Part shown: in pieces, positions 22,991 to 37,390 of the stretch
How positions within the stretch are numbered: the stretch's first letter is position 1
How the letters are laid out: each line of letters starts with the position of its first letter
DNA from: Heterobilharzia americana
Taxonomy: Eukaryota; Platyhelminthes; Trematoda; Strigeidida; Schistosomatidae
DNA: 64,000 nt
Assembly (NCBI GenBank): GCA_944470555.2
Contig: OX104127.1
Location: forward strand, 153,651,776-153,715,775
Direction: 5' to 3'
Translations under genes and position numbers: made by a program
The notes under the pieces: generated by a model
The model's input: the letters and a program-made list of their open reading frames with translations, nothing else
What the model was told of the DNA's origin: nothing
The model's database searches: none

Positions 22991-23655
22991 CAAGTCAATA
23001 ATGAGCGCCACACAGTAGTTCGCTTACAAGGTTTGTGTAGATTTTATTACATTTAATTTGCTAAGGGGTCCCATAATAAGATGATAAAGCTGTCCAGTGG
23101 TTCTTTTAAATAACGTCAGTCAGTGATGAAAACCGACTTGAAATCAATAAAATCTCCATAAACTTCTAAATTAAACTGTACTTATCGGTTAGTCATTGTG
23201 CCTCAAAAAGCATTACGATTTTTGTAGACGATGTAACTATCACGTTATTAAAACCGTAGCATACAGTATTCGTATAAAAAGGGAGAAATTCATTCATTTC
23301 AATCCATACAACGAAAATGTCAGTATGAGCATTATGGAAGTAGCCCGATAGTGAAATGATAATTTAATATCATTCAAAATGGGCACATAATTTCCTTCTT
23401 GTTAGATATCCACCTCAATGAAATCAAAAGTTTGTAAACTGGTTGGGTAAATCTTTTAATGCACACAAACAACAATATGTTGTGTAGTAACAAGCTTTGC
23501 CGTACCTACAATCCACTTTTGTAAAAACGAAAAAAAGGTGAGCCTATTCAGTGACAAAATTTTGTGACAGCTTCTTAACAAATCTGCCACCTATTATCGT
23601 TGCTTGGTTGTTTATCTGTTTTCAAAATAAAAGATATATTGCTTAACTCACTCAC

Positions 23656-24304
23656 TTTTCAGCTTCTTTAACATTAGACTCCAACTCAGCTATTCTGTGA
23701 AGCATCACGTCTTCAGTTAATTTAGTACCGTCTCTCATACTGACTAAGTTTTCCCATTCTTTTGTTGCTCGTTCACAATTTCGTTTAAACTCATCCAGCC
23801 TACTTAGTGAATTCGCATGGGATGTATGTATAACACGAACATCTTGAGGTATGCGTCGTACCTTTACAGGGATATTTATCTGGGGTCTTGAAATGCTCTC
23901 ATAACCATTAGGTTGCGGCACTGAGCTTTCTGGTGTTATCTTAGCTGCAGATGAAATAACCTTGTGTGATGTTACGTCAGCACTACTGATATTGCTATTG
24001 GTAACATGATCTTCAGGTTTCTTTGACATATTTTCAACATGATGATGATACTGGTATGAACTTGATGATGATGAGTAACTGGGATATTTAACATGTTGTG
24101 AGCGAATCTTAACATAATCAGGATAATCTCCAGATGATGCAGGAAATCCAGATGAGGGGATGGTATCAAAATAGGATTTAAATGATTTCTCTTTCACTTC
24201 TTCTGTCGTGATCGATGATCTGATAATTTTCTTTACTGGTTCTGTACGGTGTATTGTTGAATCATCATTAGTTTTAGTCTTCGTATCAGTTGTTGATGTA
24301 TTTT
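23656..24304 (-). CDS. Internal exon of coiled-coil gene (Ser/His-rich, coil start)
   Basis: This 649-bp exon encodes about 216 residues. The acceptor is a long pyrimidine-rich tract ending TATATCAG above 24304. The donor is GCTGAAAA|GTGAGT at 23656/23655. The first part is Thr/Ser/Lys-rich (ENTSTTDTKTKTNDDST). A Ser/Tyr/His-rich segment (YPSYSSSSSSYQYHHH) follows, then a basic stretch (INIPVKVRRIPQDVRV). From LSRLDEFKRNCERATKEWEN the chain turns into a charged helix that runs to the end (HRIAELESNVKEAE). It begins with two bases completing the Glu codon opened by the exon ending at 37121, and it leaves two bases for exon 14873. No catalytic motif is visible. Confidence 0.7.
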
Positions 24305-27300
24305 CTGATATAAGATAAACAGACAAATGCATATTAGGGAAAGAGGATAAATTTAAAGACAATATTTTCCGGGTTAGGCATACAGTTATATATTCTCAAG
24401 AAGACATGCATAAAAAAACTTCTAACTTCCTTGAAGAAACTCAATGAAAAGATATTTTACTAGAAGCAATCGCCCAATTTTCCACTAGACTACTTTAAAG
24501 CAACGAATAACCAGGTGTTTGTTCTAGGGATCAAACGAAGTTCTGTTTATTCCACACATGCTTTACGATTCAACAAGTCTTGTAGTAAAAACAATTAAAA
24601 AACCCGTGGAGAGGAAATCGTAACCCTTCGTCTTCTGTATCAGATATTTAATCCTATGGAATTATGCATCCCAAATTTTCACTTTGATAAAATAGCTAGA
24701 GACATTTTGTGTCACCACCAATGATCATTCTGTTCTACTACTAGCTTTATACTTCATCTGCTAAGTGTATAAGTAGAAGATTTTGCTTTAAGTGCTTTCG
24801 TATAAAAGTTCCTATTCCCTGGTAACTGAGTGAGTCCTTTTAAACCACTTCCCCGAATTCGACTGAACACTTAATACTTAAACTGACTAAAAGGGGTAAG
24901 TCTGAAAACCATGTTGAAATATTACAGCAGACAAGTTCAACCTGTAATAAATGCAATGAAAAGTAATAAAGTAACAATAATATAGTAAATAAAAACTCTA
25001 GACTCCTAAATAATTATTAGTTTCATTGATATGATTGACTATAAATTATAATGAGGGCATCCTAATTTATTTAATTTTATAAAACGTCAGATTAAAAGGA
25101 AGTCTTGGATTTTATTTTCGTCCTTATTGGCACTTCACATCATAGCTGACCTCATCCAGAACTGCTATATGCAAACGAAATGGTTGTCAAACGGTAAACG
25201 ATATAATTTTTAAGTGATACATGCTCACACTTTCATCAAAAAACATCGATGAAGTCTACCATATGGTTACTGTAAATACTGTAGCACTCTTTATTTACAT
25301 GTTAGATATCAAATTTTAGAATTTACACTTGCGTTATACTTCAACGTTGACAAACATAAAGTACATTTGCCAAAGTAAAATAAATCCGTACACCTTAGTT
25401 TTACCGAATTCTAATGAAAATAGGAAACCAATTTCATCAAATGAACACAAACACAATATTCTTCATTCTAAATTAGATTTACATAATACTTTAGTGTAAG
25501 TTTGACAAACGTCACCCGATTTCCGACGACACAAGATGATGTTTCCTCTATTAAAATGGCTTTAGACTATATTCTTTCACACTTCTTCACACCCGAGCAC
25601 TTATTATAACAACATAACATAACTGTATTGATCATAATCGTGAATAAATTCTTTTCAGTTGTCTTACTATAGTTAATTCACCCCTCACCAAACCAGTTAA
25701 CTTTAGACCCCAAAATATTTGTCCTTCGACTAAGAATTTCTATTTTGTACTGCTACCGATATTGATGGTATATATGTGAACTTTTATTATCGAGGATTGG
25801 AAGTAAAACTATTGAAAACACATTAGCGCTCTTTGGCGATCCCTAAAGAAGAATGAAGCACTGAACAAATTTTTTGGTACAGTGTACACCAAAAGTACGT
25901 TGCAAATAAACTACGTCAACCCTTGCAACGTTTAACTCCATTACATGAATATCAACCAGTCCTTATTCATGCTCACGGAAATCAAAAACATAATAATATG
26001 GAGATTTACAACTTCTATGAATAAAAATATTCAGTTTCTTTCGAATTATTAACATTTTCACTCGAGATCATATAAAGAAAAGTAATCACAGAAAAGCAAA
26101 TAATGGTCTAATGCAAAAGGTACCTTTCGTAGGTATTTTTCATATTATTTTGTTTAATTCTCTAACCATTAAATGTTTCCATTAAAAGCTATTAAAATTA
26201 CTTACAAACTCGTTTGAAACTTATGCGTAGCGTAAAACACACTTTTGAATAATAGATATTGGTGGGAATTTTATGTAATTTGTTCAGGTACTAAACATGG
26301 TACCCCATGGACTGACTTATCGTTGCTTGCCTAATCGTTTTATTCCCAGCAAAACTCGTTAGTTTCTATACTTAAACGATCTAACACCTGACCGAAAAAA
26401 CCACAGTATTGACAAAACTAATCAAGTAACTGATTAATCTAAAGTCTAATGGAAGTATTAGAGGAGAAGAGCAACAGATGAGATGTTTAAGCAGGATTTT
26501 CAACTAATATGTGTTGGTTACATATGGTTCCTCACGTCTTTTGCTCATTCTAAACGCTGTTTCAGCTGAGGGCTTTTACGCAAATTTCGCTTGATGAAAA
26601 GCAAACTTCAGTGTATAATGGATTTATTCCATGAAATAAGAACAGCAGTTATTGCAGAATAATGTAAACTGGATGCTTTTCACTGTACCAAATTTTAATC
26701 TTTTAGCAACATTATCGCAGGGGAGGAAGACAGAAGTCAGAGTAACCACAAGAATAACTAATTTGCTTAGATAACGCATGCGTCATATCTTCAAATAAAA
26801 TTTCTAAATAATGAGTTAGCAAGCAAAATTAAAACGCTACTGTCAATGTTGTACTGCAGTACACGAAATTAGATTTGAAATTAGACTTCTCAGATGAGAA
26901 TGTGAGACTATAAAAGTAAAAAATTAAAGAGTTCTCTGTATTAACACAATTGTTCTTATTTGAGGTCGGAAACGTTTCCGCACTACTGCCATATTTGACT
27001 GCAGTCACTGATGGTAGAGTAAAAATATCTAAATAGCAAACTGTTTGCGTGAATTGTTTATGTAAACGTGATCTAAGTAAAGTATGTGGTACTGAGAGAA
27101 ATGACATATAAAACACTGCTGCTAATCATTAATTTTTGCTAACCCGATAGAATACTTATAAGCATGAAGAATGGCTGTTAAACTAGTTTCTACACTCAAA
27201 ATGTACTTTGAGTCTCATATCCTATTTCACAGAAGACCAGGCCAATAATTCATAGAATACAGGTTTTTATCATGCAGCGAATCAGGTTTTAGTATCAATC

Positions 27301-28010
27301 TTAATAGTCACTTTGAATCATAAATACAAATCAGTCAAAACACCGGCATCTCAGAAGGTTTTATCGGGATTCTTGATCAGAAAAATCTTTTGTTAGAAAG
27401 ATTTCAGAAATTATCAAACACAAAAAAATAACAACTAATTAACCTGAGTATATTTGTTGCATTGAAAACTACTCAAAACTGTTTGAAGTTAACTTTTTTA
27501 GTTACCAAATTATTTTAAATTAATCCAGCTAAGTAGCAACTATAAGATTGTGTTATGCATTTATAGTGTGGTTAAACAGCCTCATGAATTACAAATAAAA
27601 ACTCATCCCACTGAAAAGAATCGTTTCCTAAGCTTTTCTGTCCTGTTTATCATGAATATTTCTGTAATGAGTGTTTATACACAATGATATTCTTTAATTC
27701 TGGTAATATTTCCAGCAAAACTAGTGCCGTGATCACATCTTGTGTTACCACTATTTGTTCATACATTCAGGGATAGAATTCATATTTGTGATGTTGTCAT
27801 TCTGTAGATTTGCCGGTTTGTTCTAGCATTATGTCCAATGGTGTTGACATTTGTGCTGAGTAATTGTTTATACATGTGATAGGTGTGACTTGCAAAATTA
27901 GGATTCAGTTATCAGTCTTTCTCTTCATTTGTTCATGTTACACTTAAAGACTTCATTATTGTCGAGTGACTATAAAGGGCAAATTATGAACTACTGAAAT
28001 AACCAATCAC
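24305..28010. other. Intron sequence (12.8-kb intron, 3' part)
   Basis: AT-rich intron. The open frame at 26829-27116 minus has no convincing donor or acceptor. Nothing else is recognised. Confidence 0.45.
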
Positions 28011-28249
28011 CTTTTAGTATTTCGAAAAATTTCAGTAAAATAAAGAAATCCGATTGGGTCAATCTCAGCAGTTGTTAGCGTGACATGTGAAGGTAGATTA
28101 TCCAAATCAACATAATGTTTTTCACCCCACACAAAATTATACAATAATTCAAAATTTTTGGTGGAATACTTGGCATTCGTTTTAAGACTAGAAGCAGTAC
28201 TCTGGTCAATAAATAGCCCATGTACACTATGTATCTCGGCCATCCACAG
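28011..28249 (-). CDS. Candidate exon of unknown gene, orphan in intron
   Basis: This candidate exon encodes about 79 residues, starting LWMAEIHSVHGLFIDQSTAS and containing FVWGEKHYVDLDNLPSHVTL. The acceptor is excellent (TCTTTTGTTTGTCTCAG) and the donor is AAAAG|GTGATT. The residue composition looks like a folded protein, not low-complexity sequence. Its phase (starts 0, ends 2) does not fit between 37121 and 24304. It would therefore belong to an alternative transcript, a nested gene or a pseudogene. It could also be a terminal exon, since a TGA follows two codons past the donor. I do not recognise the family. Confidence 0.4.
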
Positions 28250-31200
28250 CTGAGACAAACAAAAGAGAAGATACACAGGCTGATGAATTCATTGCGTAAC
28301 AGAAAGATGAGCGAAATACAGTGGAAACTAAAGGTATTCGTAGCACTTTATTAAACCTGACTTATAGGTACACAAAAGTAGTTGAATAAATACAGTTAAA
28401 GGTAAATTAGTTTTCTCGCATATAAAAGGTACTACTACTCAACCTGCAACAAACTTTCTAAGAAATGGTATTTCCGCAAAAGTCAGCAAAACAAACACGA
28501 AGACAACTTGAAATTTAAAGTGATTTAACAGGATGAAGAAACAAGATTAGGCAAAATCACGGATATACTTTGCTGTATAATATAGCAATAAGAACAAACA
28601 AAAAAAGAAGCGGTCAAATAATAAGGGTCTTAAGTGTGTAACAAATTCACTAGTTAACTTGAGTTGGCCTTTCTTATGCACCTACAGAAAAGCCTTCCCA
28701 TTTCTACTTGCACAAATAGAGTTTACAACTCACAAGAAATCTGCGATAATTTGTGTTCCGTGGAGAAAAGAATAAAGTGTTTAAAATAATGTTTTGTTGA
28801 TTCACTGACCCAAGTTCCAGTAACTGCAAGTGGTCTAGTTCTGTGATAATCCATTTAATAACTCACGCTAAGAGTATCGTTTAAAAATCATTGCATACTA
28901 CTCTCTAATATCACTTTGACAGTGACTGCTGCGAAGCGCACTAGCGCAGTGCGAATCACTTCTACCTTCATAAGTTCACTGAACGATCTTAATACCACAA
29001 ATCCCTATATCTTGTGGCTTTTATGTAAAGGAGAATAGAACTTAAAGAAATCATACTGTGGTGAATGCAACTTTTAAACATGAAATGGGCACTGTATATA
29101 GCAGTGAAAAAACGCACCAGATGATAATGACTGGCTGATAAAGATTCCAGAGGGAAAAAGCCACAATACTGAATGCATATATAAAAATGAGGACATTACT
29201 TACTAGAATGCCGAAAGAAAGAATGACTACTATTCAGTAGGAGGCAATTGGCAGGAAACCCTGGAGCTAAACAAATAATGTGACTTTACCTTCAGCCTTA
29301 ATATTCTACTTCTAACGACCATAAAGTTAAACCAGCAAGCTCTGCCGCTTAGTTTAACTTCTTTCCAACATAACTACCAAACAGAAGCAATACTACTGTC
29401 CTTAGGTAACAAATAGGTAAAGTGAGAATTCGGATAACGAGACAATGTAGTAAACAAACCATTAAATAACCTTTTATAAACATCATACGGAAATTAGGAA
29501 ACAGTAAGGTAGTTAAAATAAGTTACCGCAGTATATCGTCCCAACTTTTGTCTTTACGATTTGTTATTATTTCCTGGCAAACTCACTTAAGAGTGACGAA
29601 ATTCGTCATACAAATGTCATAACTTATCTAACAGGTTGTTTATTACATACTTATAAATTTCCCAATCACTCAATTGTTATTAGTGGAGCAACCGTCAAAA
29701 AAAGCATTTACAGGGAGGCTCACATACTGAAATCTCTTCTTTGATGATATTGTATTCTGAAGCGAATTGTTTCTGAATGCCATGCACATTTGAAAATCTC
29801 TCAACCCATTTTAGGTTTTGTTAATCGACTTACTTGTCGCTAGTGGAAATTTTGCTTGGTAATGACTGCATTCACCAGCTATTTGCATGGGAAATTTGTA
29901 GTCACAGAATCACTTTTTTAGGTCGTTTAAGTCAGGTAACTTAATTTAATTAGACAACTAAATATACCATACAACCGATGAATAATTTTTAAATTACTGA
30001 CATATTAAGTTTGTAACAAGGAAAATTCTCGAAGTGTCATCGTTCATTTTGAAACATTCAAGTTATATTTTAACTCATCAGAATATTTATGATGATATAC
30101 TGAACACATAATTGTGATGGTTTCATAATCCGAACACAATCGATGGATTCACATTACAATAAATTATTAAGTTTTAAAAGGAGAACAAATACTTAATTCT
30201 GATTTTAAACTCCCTGAAATATCTCATCACTTCCTTACAACATTGTAGTACAGATCAAATCAGGTCAACATAGTTCGTCTGAATCATGATCTTGATTCAA
30301 CTGATCCTTCATTATTAAAAATGTTGGTTTATGTAGAAGCCAGAACATGACACTTCAGACTTTTGGCTGATATAAACCACTGAAATTCTGTAGATACGAA
30401 AACAAACTTTTACTCCATATTCTTCTGTTTTTGTCCCTCAATAATCATTTACGAGTTAAGCTTTATTCCCTATTATTTCCTTAGTTATTTTTGGCTTTAA
30501 AAAACACTTTAAATATGAGAGAATCATTAAAACAGATTGGTAAACATTCTGTTGTAACAGTTTAATTGGAGTTACAGAAATCATGTACATTTAAAAATCA
30601 AAAATAAATATCTTATTTAAATTTCACGATAAAAGTTATGAGATAAATGTGACACAATGGAAAGCTATTCATAAATAATGGTTTAATTTAATTTCTATAA
30701 ATTTTGTGTACAGAAGGTTGTAGGCATAATCTATAATAAATCAATTTCTATGGTATTTAGTTGGCGTAAAGGAATTTAATGTAGTATGTTCGAGTTTTTA
30801 GAAAAGAATTATTCGTTTCTTAGCGTGAGAATGAAATTTCTATCAGTTTTATAGAAATTAAAATAGCTAAATTTCTAATTGTATCATTCACTGAATAAAT
30901 TTATGAACGCATGGATTTCTACGAGTCTTCAAATTAAATTAATTTCTGAACTTTATAACACGAAAAATCGTTGACTGGCATATTTTAAATAAAACTATCC
31001 ATTTGTGAGCCACAAATCTGTAGCAAAATTTACGTGAAATCACTACTAAATGCAAAACAAACTCCTATCAGAGTGTTGTTTATTTATTCAGGAAAGTCTA
31101 TAATTAGCAAAAGCATATAACTGCATGTTTAAGTACGTTATAAATACCAGAAGAATTTAAAAAGTTTCATTTTGTAAGTGAGACCATCCCTCACTTTTTA

Positions 31201-33541
31201 CAACGCTTCGGTAGCGACTATTGCATGCTGATCATTGATCAATATTCCGTATACGTTGATTGGACATCTGATGGTGTGTAGTACAACTTAGAACAAATTC
31301 GTTATCTTTTTAATGTTCATTTCAGTACATGTACTGTTTTGATATAAAAGTTTCTATCTGTTCAGTTTTCACAAGTGAGAGTTGTCGTTACTACACCCAC
31401 ATGATCTCATTATTCATAATTATTTCTTATGTGACATTTAAAAACCTGACTCTGTGCATAGTTTTTGAGCTAGATGATTTATAAACCGTCAACCTGGTGA
31501 AAATCACCAGGAAATATTTTGTAAACCTTTGACTTAATCTTTCAGTTTTATGAGGAGTTATGTTGCGAAATAATTTGGTATAACTCAGACAGCCAGGATC
31601 AGCACAAACAGTAAAATTAAAAGTCGAACTCATTTTCTCCAAATGGGATGTTTCGCTCTTAGTGGTCACTTTACATAGGTGTTAAATGACATACTAATCA
31701 TCATCTGCAGAGTGGGCCTGAATTAAAGCCATGGAACCAAAAAGATTTGCAAACGGTGGAGATGATTTGCAGCTCAGGATAATGTTGATAATTGCTTGGT
31801 GTTCTTTAAAGTCTGTAGTTTGTTCTTAGACACTTGGTCGCCATAGTACGTGACATCATCTGTGTTCACTTCCTGATGCATTAAAGACTGATTAAGTCTA
31901 CTAGCTGTCTAGTAAATTTTCCAGAAACAAACCTCGGAACTAGAAAAATATGAAACAATTATTGCCAAACATTCTGCTTATCAAATACAAAACAAATCAT
32001 TTTTACACTAGGATTAAAAATTAATAACTCTGTCTGAAATTTGCTTAGTAGTATTAACTAGCAGTGTAGATAAAAAGAAAATTGGTAACACTCAGTAGCA
32101 AGCCACTTGCCAATGATGAGGAGTCTAAAAACTAGTAGATAAAAATGAAAATGAATTTTCTACAAACCGAAATCAAATCTTTAAGTTTGGTTACACAAAT
32201 ACAAGAAACCAAATGAAGGCTGTTTGTCTTCCGATTAAATGACGACAGTATTTTCTTAACCAAAAGTCCCTCCTGTCGTGTATTTCATGCAGAGTGGGTT
32301 TTTACAAGCGCTTGTAATTTACACAACAGTTAAAGGAACGTTTTAGGTTTTCAAGTATTTAAAATATAAGGTATTCATTAAAAAAGTAGTACTGTTTGAC
32401 TAAACTCAGAAAACTGTTATAGCTTATCACTTTGATGTGTTTAAAGCTTGCAGTTGAAGTCCAATTTAATACTCTCAGTATGTGAAAGATATCTTACAGA
32501 AGACTAAGGAAGTGTAAGTAATGCATTAAGTGATAAGGTTAGCAATAGAGACTTTAATTACGAAAGTACCTTTCAATCCATCGAATCTGAGCTACTCCGA
32601 CTTTCCAATATGTGTCTTGGTATGCAGAACAGACTTAAGGTTTAGATATGGCCCATTTTAAAATAGCCAAATCGGAAGAAGCCAAACCAGTTAGGTTTTA
32701 TAGCTTCTGTTTGCATTAAATAAAAGCATGGAGTCCATTTCCATCCAGTTGTAAGCTGATCGTTTATCCCTTCATGTATGACATAAGAGAATCACAACTA
32801 TCTTGAAAATAATGAGTCAGTACCATCATCATAAAACTCTGCAATGGAATGCAAACTTGACTGCTAAGCTATTGAATATGGTACACTATTTGACCATTAT
32901 ATGAGTGCGGTTAGTCGGCAAATCTTAATTCCCAGTGACCGTCCTGGAAATCGTTGAAATATCTGCAAGATAATTTTGCGCTTAACTGTGGCTTTCTTTA
33001 CAGTTATCAGCAGATTATGTCATCATCTATGACATTTCTAGTCACAGAAATATGGTTGAAGAGTCTGTCACAATATATTTGGGTCTTTATCAGCATAGTT
33101 CAGTCTCCAGTATTTGCCATCTGGTCATCCTTCGGATACTTCTTCTGCTTCATCACCATCCAGCTGGTATCTCAAGATAATAACTAGAACAAATATACTG
33201 TGAACAGGTTCTTATCTAAAGTATCTTTATTAGTTGAAGTTTTCTCTTCGCTACCGTATTATTCAGAGTTATCGCTTCCTTTTTGTGTTGAACGGATGAG
33301 TCAGTCAGTTTACCGGCTAAAAAGGGCCAAGCTCAGAATTAACTGAAGTCATCATTTCCTTTTTTTCTGAACATTCTAGATGCATGCATGGTTAATAAGT
33401 CTCATGTGGTGCAAATTCATGATGTGATCTCGTATACTGTTTAGGTAGTGATACCGTCTTACTTGAAAAACAATTAGGGGGAAATATCAAACACGTGAGA
33501 CATTTCAGCTTAGCCATTCGTTATTCTAATTTCATTGTTAG
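28250..33541. other. Intron or intergenic sequence
   Basis: AT-rich sequence without a recognised gene or repeat. Open frames at 31427-31669 (minus) and 32954-33187 (plus) have no convincing splice sites or similarity. Confidence 0.4.
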
Positions 33542-33731
33542 AAACAAGAAAAGATAACAGCTTGCTAAATTTATACACTGATCAACCTGAATCATATATT
33601 TCGGCACCAAATCTAATTTTGTATTTCATAAAAGTATCAAACAGTCACCGTAATACGAATTCACCAACTTCGACATATGGTGTTCGTATGCCTTCTTTGA
33701 GCATTTCTTTTAATATTTCACCTCTAGCCAC
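33542..33731 (+). CDS. Candidate plus-strand exon, unknown product
   Basis: This is an open stretch of about 62 codons (TRKDNSLLNLYTDQPESYIS onward) with the acceptor TCTAATTTCATTGTTAG and the donor GCCAC|GTACGT. It starts with two bases and ends with two bases of split codons. It is antisense to the surrounding intron of the coiled-coil gene. It may pair with the open stretch at 34001-34204, but the phases as read do not join. No family is recognised. Confidence 0.25.
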
Positions 33732-34000
33732 GTACGTGTTGACGAGCTAACATCTATGATTAGTTTCCTCATAAATCGATGCCACATAACATTGGCTGCG
33801 TAAAAAGCGCCGTAAGGCAGCTAGTTTGAGTAGTTACAGTATTAAGTTTAAACAAAAGATCAACTCCAAATAACCCCAGTCTCTAGAGTCGACCTTTCAT
33901 CCTCTAAATCAGATGCATCACATTATTTTATAGTTAAATCATTCGAGACGTATGAAAAGTTTAAAAATGGTTCCTATGAAACGATTATATAATTCAAAAG

Positions 34001-34204
34001 ATGACTGATATTGAACGAAATGATGTGAAGACTAGGATTCTCCTACAAGAATCTTTTTTACGCCTAAGTGAATTCATTTCTGGCAAATTAAAAGGTTGTG
34101 GTGAAAGACAAAAATTAGTCATGGTTGCTCAACTTCCAGTGGCATTTCTATTCATACCAACCCGTAATCTAGGTCATTATCAAAATATCGGTTCTTTTTG
34201 TCCG
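34001..34204 (+). CDS. Candidate plus-strand exon or short ORF, unknown product
   Basis: This open frame reads VKTRILLQESFLRLSEFISG, then KLKGCGERQKLVMVAQLPVA and a short C-terminal part. It could start at the ATG at 34001. The first part looks helical and the middle is hydrophobic. A GTAGGT donor-like site overlaps its end, immediately before an in-frame TAG. The upstream acceptor is weak (TTCAAAAG). It is not recognised and may be chance. Confidence 0.2.
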
Positions 34205-37120
34205 TAGGTATGAATGGGTTTTTGAGTAAGTTGCTACTTAAATGATATTGCTGTCACAAAGCATGCATCACTTTCAGTCAAAATAAATAAGTACCCAATG
34301 AAGACAAGATGCATATACCCACTTAAGTGCTGTCAGACTGACTATAAACAAACAGCACTATCATGTCCAAAACGCATTCCGTATACGTTGACGAGCGTAG
34401 GTTATTCTTTGTACCACTACACTCCATAGGTCAATAGAATATTTTCACGATTGAAGCGTAAGTTACTTTTCTTGCATATTAAACGAACCAAAATGAATTA
34501 ACTGTCAAATTCCTAAATTTGTACTTTACTTCCCACTTAATTATACTAATTCGCAAATAAGAATGTGTCAAACAACCTTGAAAACAGGGTATTATGTGGG
34601 TTAGTATTGAATAAATAAAATAACTTTTCATCTCGAAGTCATCTTATGAAATACTGACGAACGCAAGTAGCACAATAACGTTTGTGGAAATTTAAGCAAC
34701 TTCCAATGTATTGATACCCACACTGCCGATGGTCTTCAGGGTCTTCAATTTCTCACTTCAGGCAGTGTGACTACCATCATTTGTAATTCGATTGCTTTAT
34801 TTACCATTGAATCTTCACTATGTTAAGAATTTAAAATTCCATGGGAACCTAATTCTTCAATACTTATCTGTGGCTGGGACATTCCTTATTTTAATGTACG
34901 CTAAAACCTTCATTCCGGAGAAGCCTTTAAAATGTTGAACTTTCGCAACACGACACATATTCAGAGATGAATTCACAGGTATAACTTCATAAAATTATGC
35001 ATGTACTATAACCCTTTTTAAAGTGACCAAATACTCACAGATCACAATAATCAGGTTGTTGTAAAATCTCATCTTTGATTTGATTAAACGTCATTGTGAC
35101 TGACGTACTGTTCAACATGGTAATTAAATATCGGACAGCCTTAATCTTTTAACTAATTTAACTAGTGACTGCTTAGCCCCAGTAAATTCAACATAAATTC
35201 ACTTTTTATAGTTTCCTAACGAGAAAAACTACATTTATAAAGATGGAATTAATGATACAATTATTTCTTTTGCCAGAGTAGAAAAAAGTAAGAACAACAG
35301 ATTTAGCAGAATAATTATGTAACCATTTTAACTCGCGATTTCTCATCAGCTGCTCACAACCTAAAAAAGTTTAACATCAGCTGATAAAAATATTTGCTTG
35401 GTTGAATCACTTAGATAGAAAATTATCAGCTTGAAACGAAGATAACCTTAATATGACTTGCTTAAAGACAAACGAGTTGAATGAATAAATAATTAAGAAC
35501 TGTTAGTAAGTTTTTAATTTCAATCACTAATCTGAATACATTTGTCTCCCAGTTTATTCAACTCCAGTTCTAAAATATTCAACCAATCCTTCTATATATT
35601 GATAAACTTATTATCAGTTCTTCACTAGTTACTTACTTAGTCACTCAAATGGTGTTTCTTTTACTACGACGCAATGTTATTTTTATTTCAAACAGATAAT
35701 CTGACATAAGATATCTTTTGTATTTGTGTAAGTCACAGCATGTATAAAACTAAATAATTCCAACCTTTGGCACGAAAATCTAGTCCAACCTCCTTCATTT
35801 TTATTCCTGTGAAAAGGCTTCGGACATACTTAAGTGCAAATGGTTGGGATTATTTCAAATCAAACACTCTATGACTTACACAAATACAAACTGTATGTAA
35901 TGTCAACTCAGAGTCCAATATTTGCAGTACTATTCGGTCATATCTCGATCATAGTTCATATAAATTTTCAGGAATTGATGTTGGGATTCTATTAAGTTGT
36001 AAGCAGTTGATGAGAAACCATGAAATAAATTATATCCAAGATATTCTGCTTAAGCCATTTGTCGCACTCTATTCATACTCGGCACCCATTTACATAGAAA
36101 AGCATGTAATTCCATGCTGATAAAAAATTAGGAGGCGATGAGGAAGAACTTCACATTAATCCATGTTCCATTGAAATGTCTGACATAACTCTGAACTCGT
36201 AGGATCTCTTCAGTATACATATGTTTGTTCTCACTTTCGTCTGAGTTACATACGTTTATAATTACTGATATAATTTGATAAATAAGGTTAATTATAAAAA
36301 TTTACTGTCCATATTAAAGTAACATAAACAACGTATTTTAAATGTCTGTAAGATGAATTTATGTGTTGCAGAAAATGGAAGTCATACAAGAAACTGACAT
36401 AAAGTCACTACCATTTTAGTATGTGTTTTTTAAGCATACACAAATGAAGTGAAGTTGTTCACAGGGTTTAGGAAATTAATGAATTTAAATTTAATTTAAA
36501 TATCTGCCTACAAATCACTTAGAATCGAATGGTTAATCAATATTCTCATGACTGATCGTAGTGATAAATTTATATATCCTCCTATGATATGGAGAAAGGT
36601 CATCTACCAGAAAATGGGAATCATCTGCATCGAATATTGTTTGACGTTATCTAAATACCCAGACTATATAGTATCGAATAGTAGTTCAAAACCACTGATT
36701 TGAATTTAAACTGTTTATTAAGTAAATTTTAAGTACTTACTACTTTTTAAAACGAAAGAAAAAAATGTTTAGTTCATTGATCAACGTTTAGTGTCAACTG
36801 GTTACAAACTCGGACAAAAAGCCAAATTCATTAATTCATACAAGAGGCAACAAAGCTCTGTTGAACTTCGATCAAATATGAGGATGTCAAAACGTGCAAT
36901 CGATTATACATTTTGTCAAATAGCTAGTATAAGATTCTGTTAAAGAACGAAGTGCGTGAATGAAACAGTCAGTGTAGTAGTATCTTCGTAAACATATGTC
37001 ATTGATTCTAGAAGGTGTCTCCTCGTGCGGCGGTAATAAATCGGAACTATCAATTATGAAGATAAAATTATATCTGTATGCCGACACATTTACAAACTAC
37101 ATAAATTCACTGCTGCTTAC
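34205..37120. other. Intron or intergenic sequence
   Basis: AT-rich sequence, read as the 5' part of the 12.8-kb intron. No recognised gene or repeat; the short frame at 36887-37087 (minus) has no supporting splice sites. Confidence 0.4.
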
Positions 37121-37390
37121 CTGATGGAGTGCCAGGTTCTTGTTGCCTAAACGTCTGATTCTCATAATCATTTGCATGTTGGGTATCAAGAGAATTTTGC
37201 GAAAGTGAAGATTGCAAGTTGTCTTTTGACAGTTCGGAAGAGGTATCATCTTCTTTGTTAGTATCAGCTTTAGCTCTATCCGTGTTTTCCATTGACGTGT
37301 GTTGATCCGTTGCTATTATTGAAGACGACATTGAAGTTTGCGATAATTTTGTTGGTGATAGTCTGTAGTAATTTTTACGAGGGAATAGAA
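37121..37390 (-). CDS. 5'-most supported exon of coiled-coil gene
   Basis: The donor is strong (CCATCAG|GTAAGC at 37121/37120), and the exon ends one base into a codon, which fits the two leading bases of exon 24304-23656. The 5' boundary is uncertain. An acceptor ATCCTAAAG|TT would start it at 37390 and another, TTACTACAG|AC, at 37362. A start codon at 37421 (MRMNIHVYPKVL) or an internal ATG (MSSSIIATDQ) would make it the first coding exon. The peptide is polar and low complexity (Ser, Gln, Asp, Thr), including SELSKDNLQSSLSQNSLDTQ, and is probably disordered. No signal peptide is evident. Spliced-leader trans-splicing, known in schistosomes, could also use either acceptor. Confidence 0.55.
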
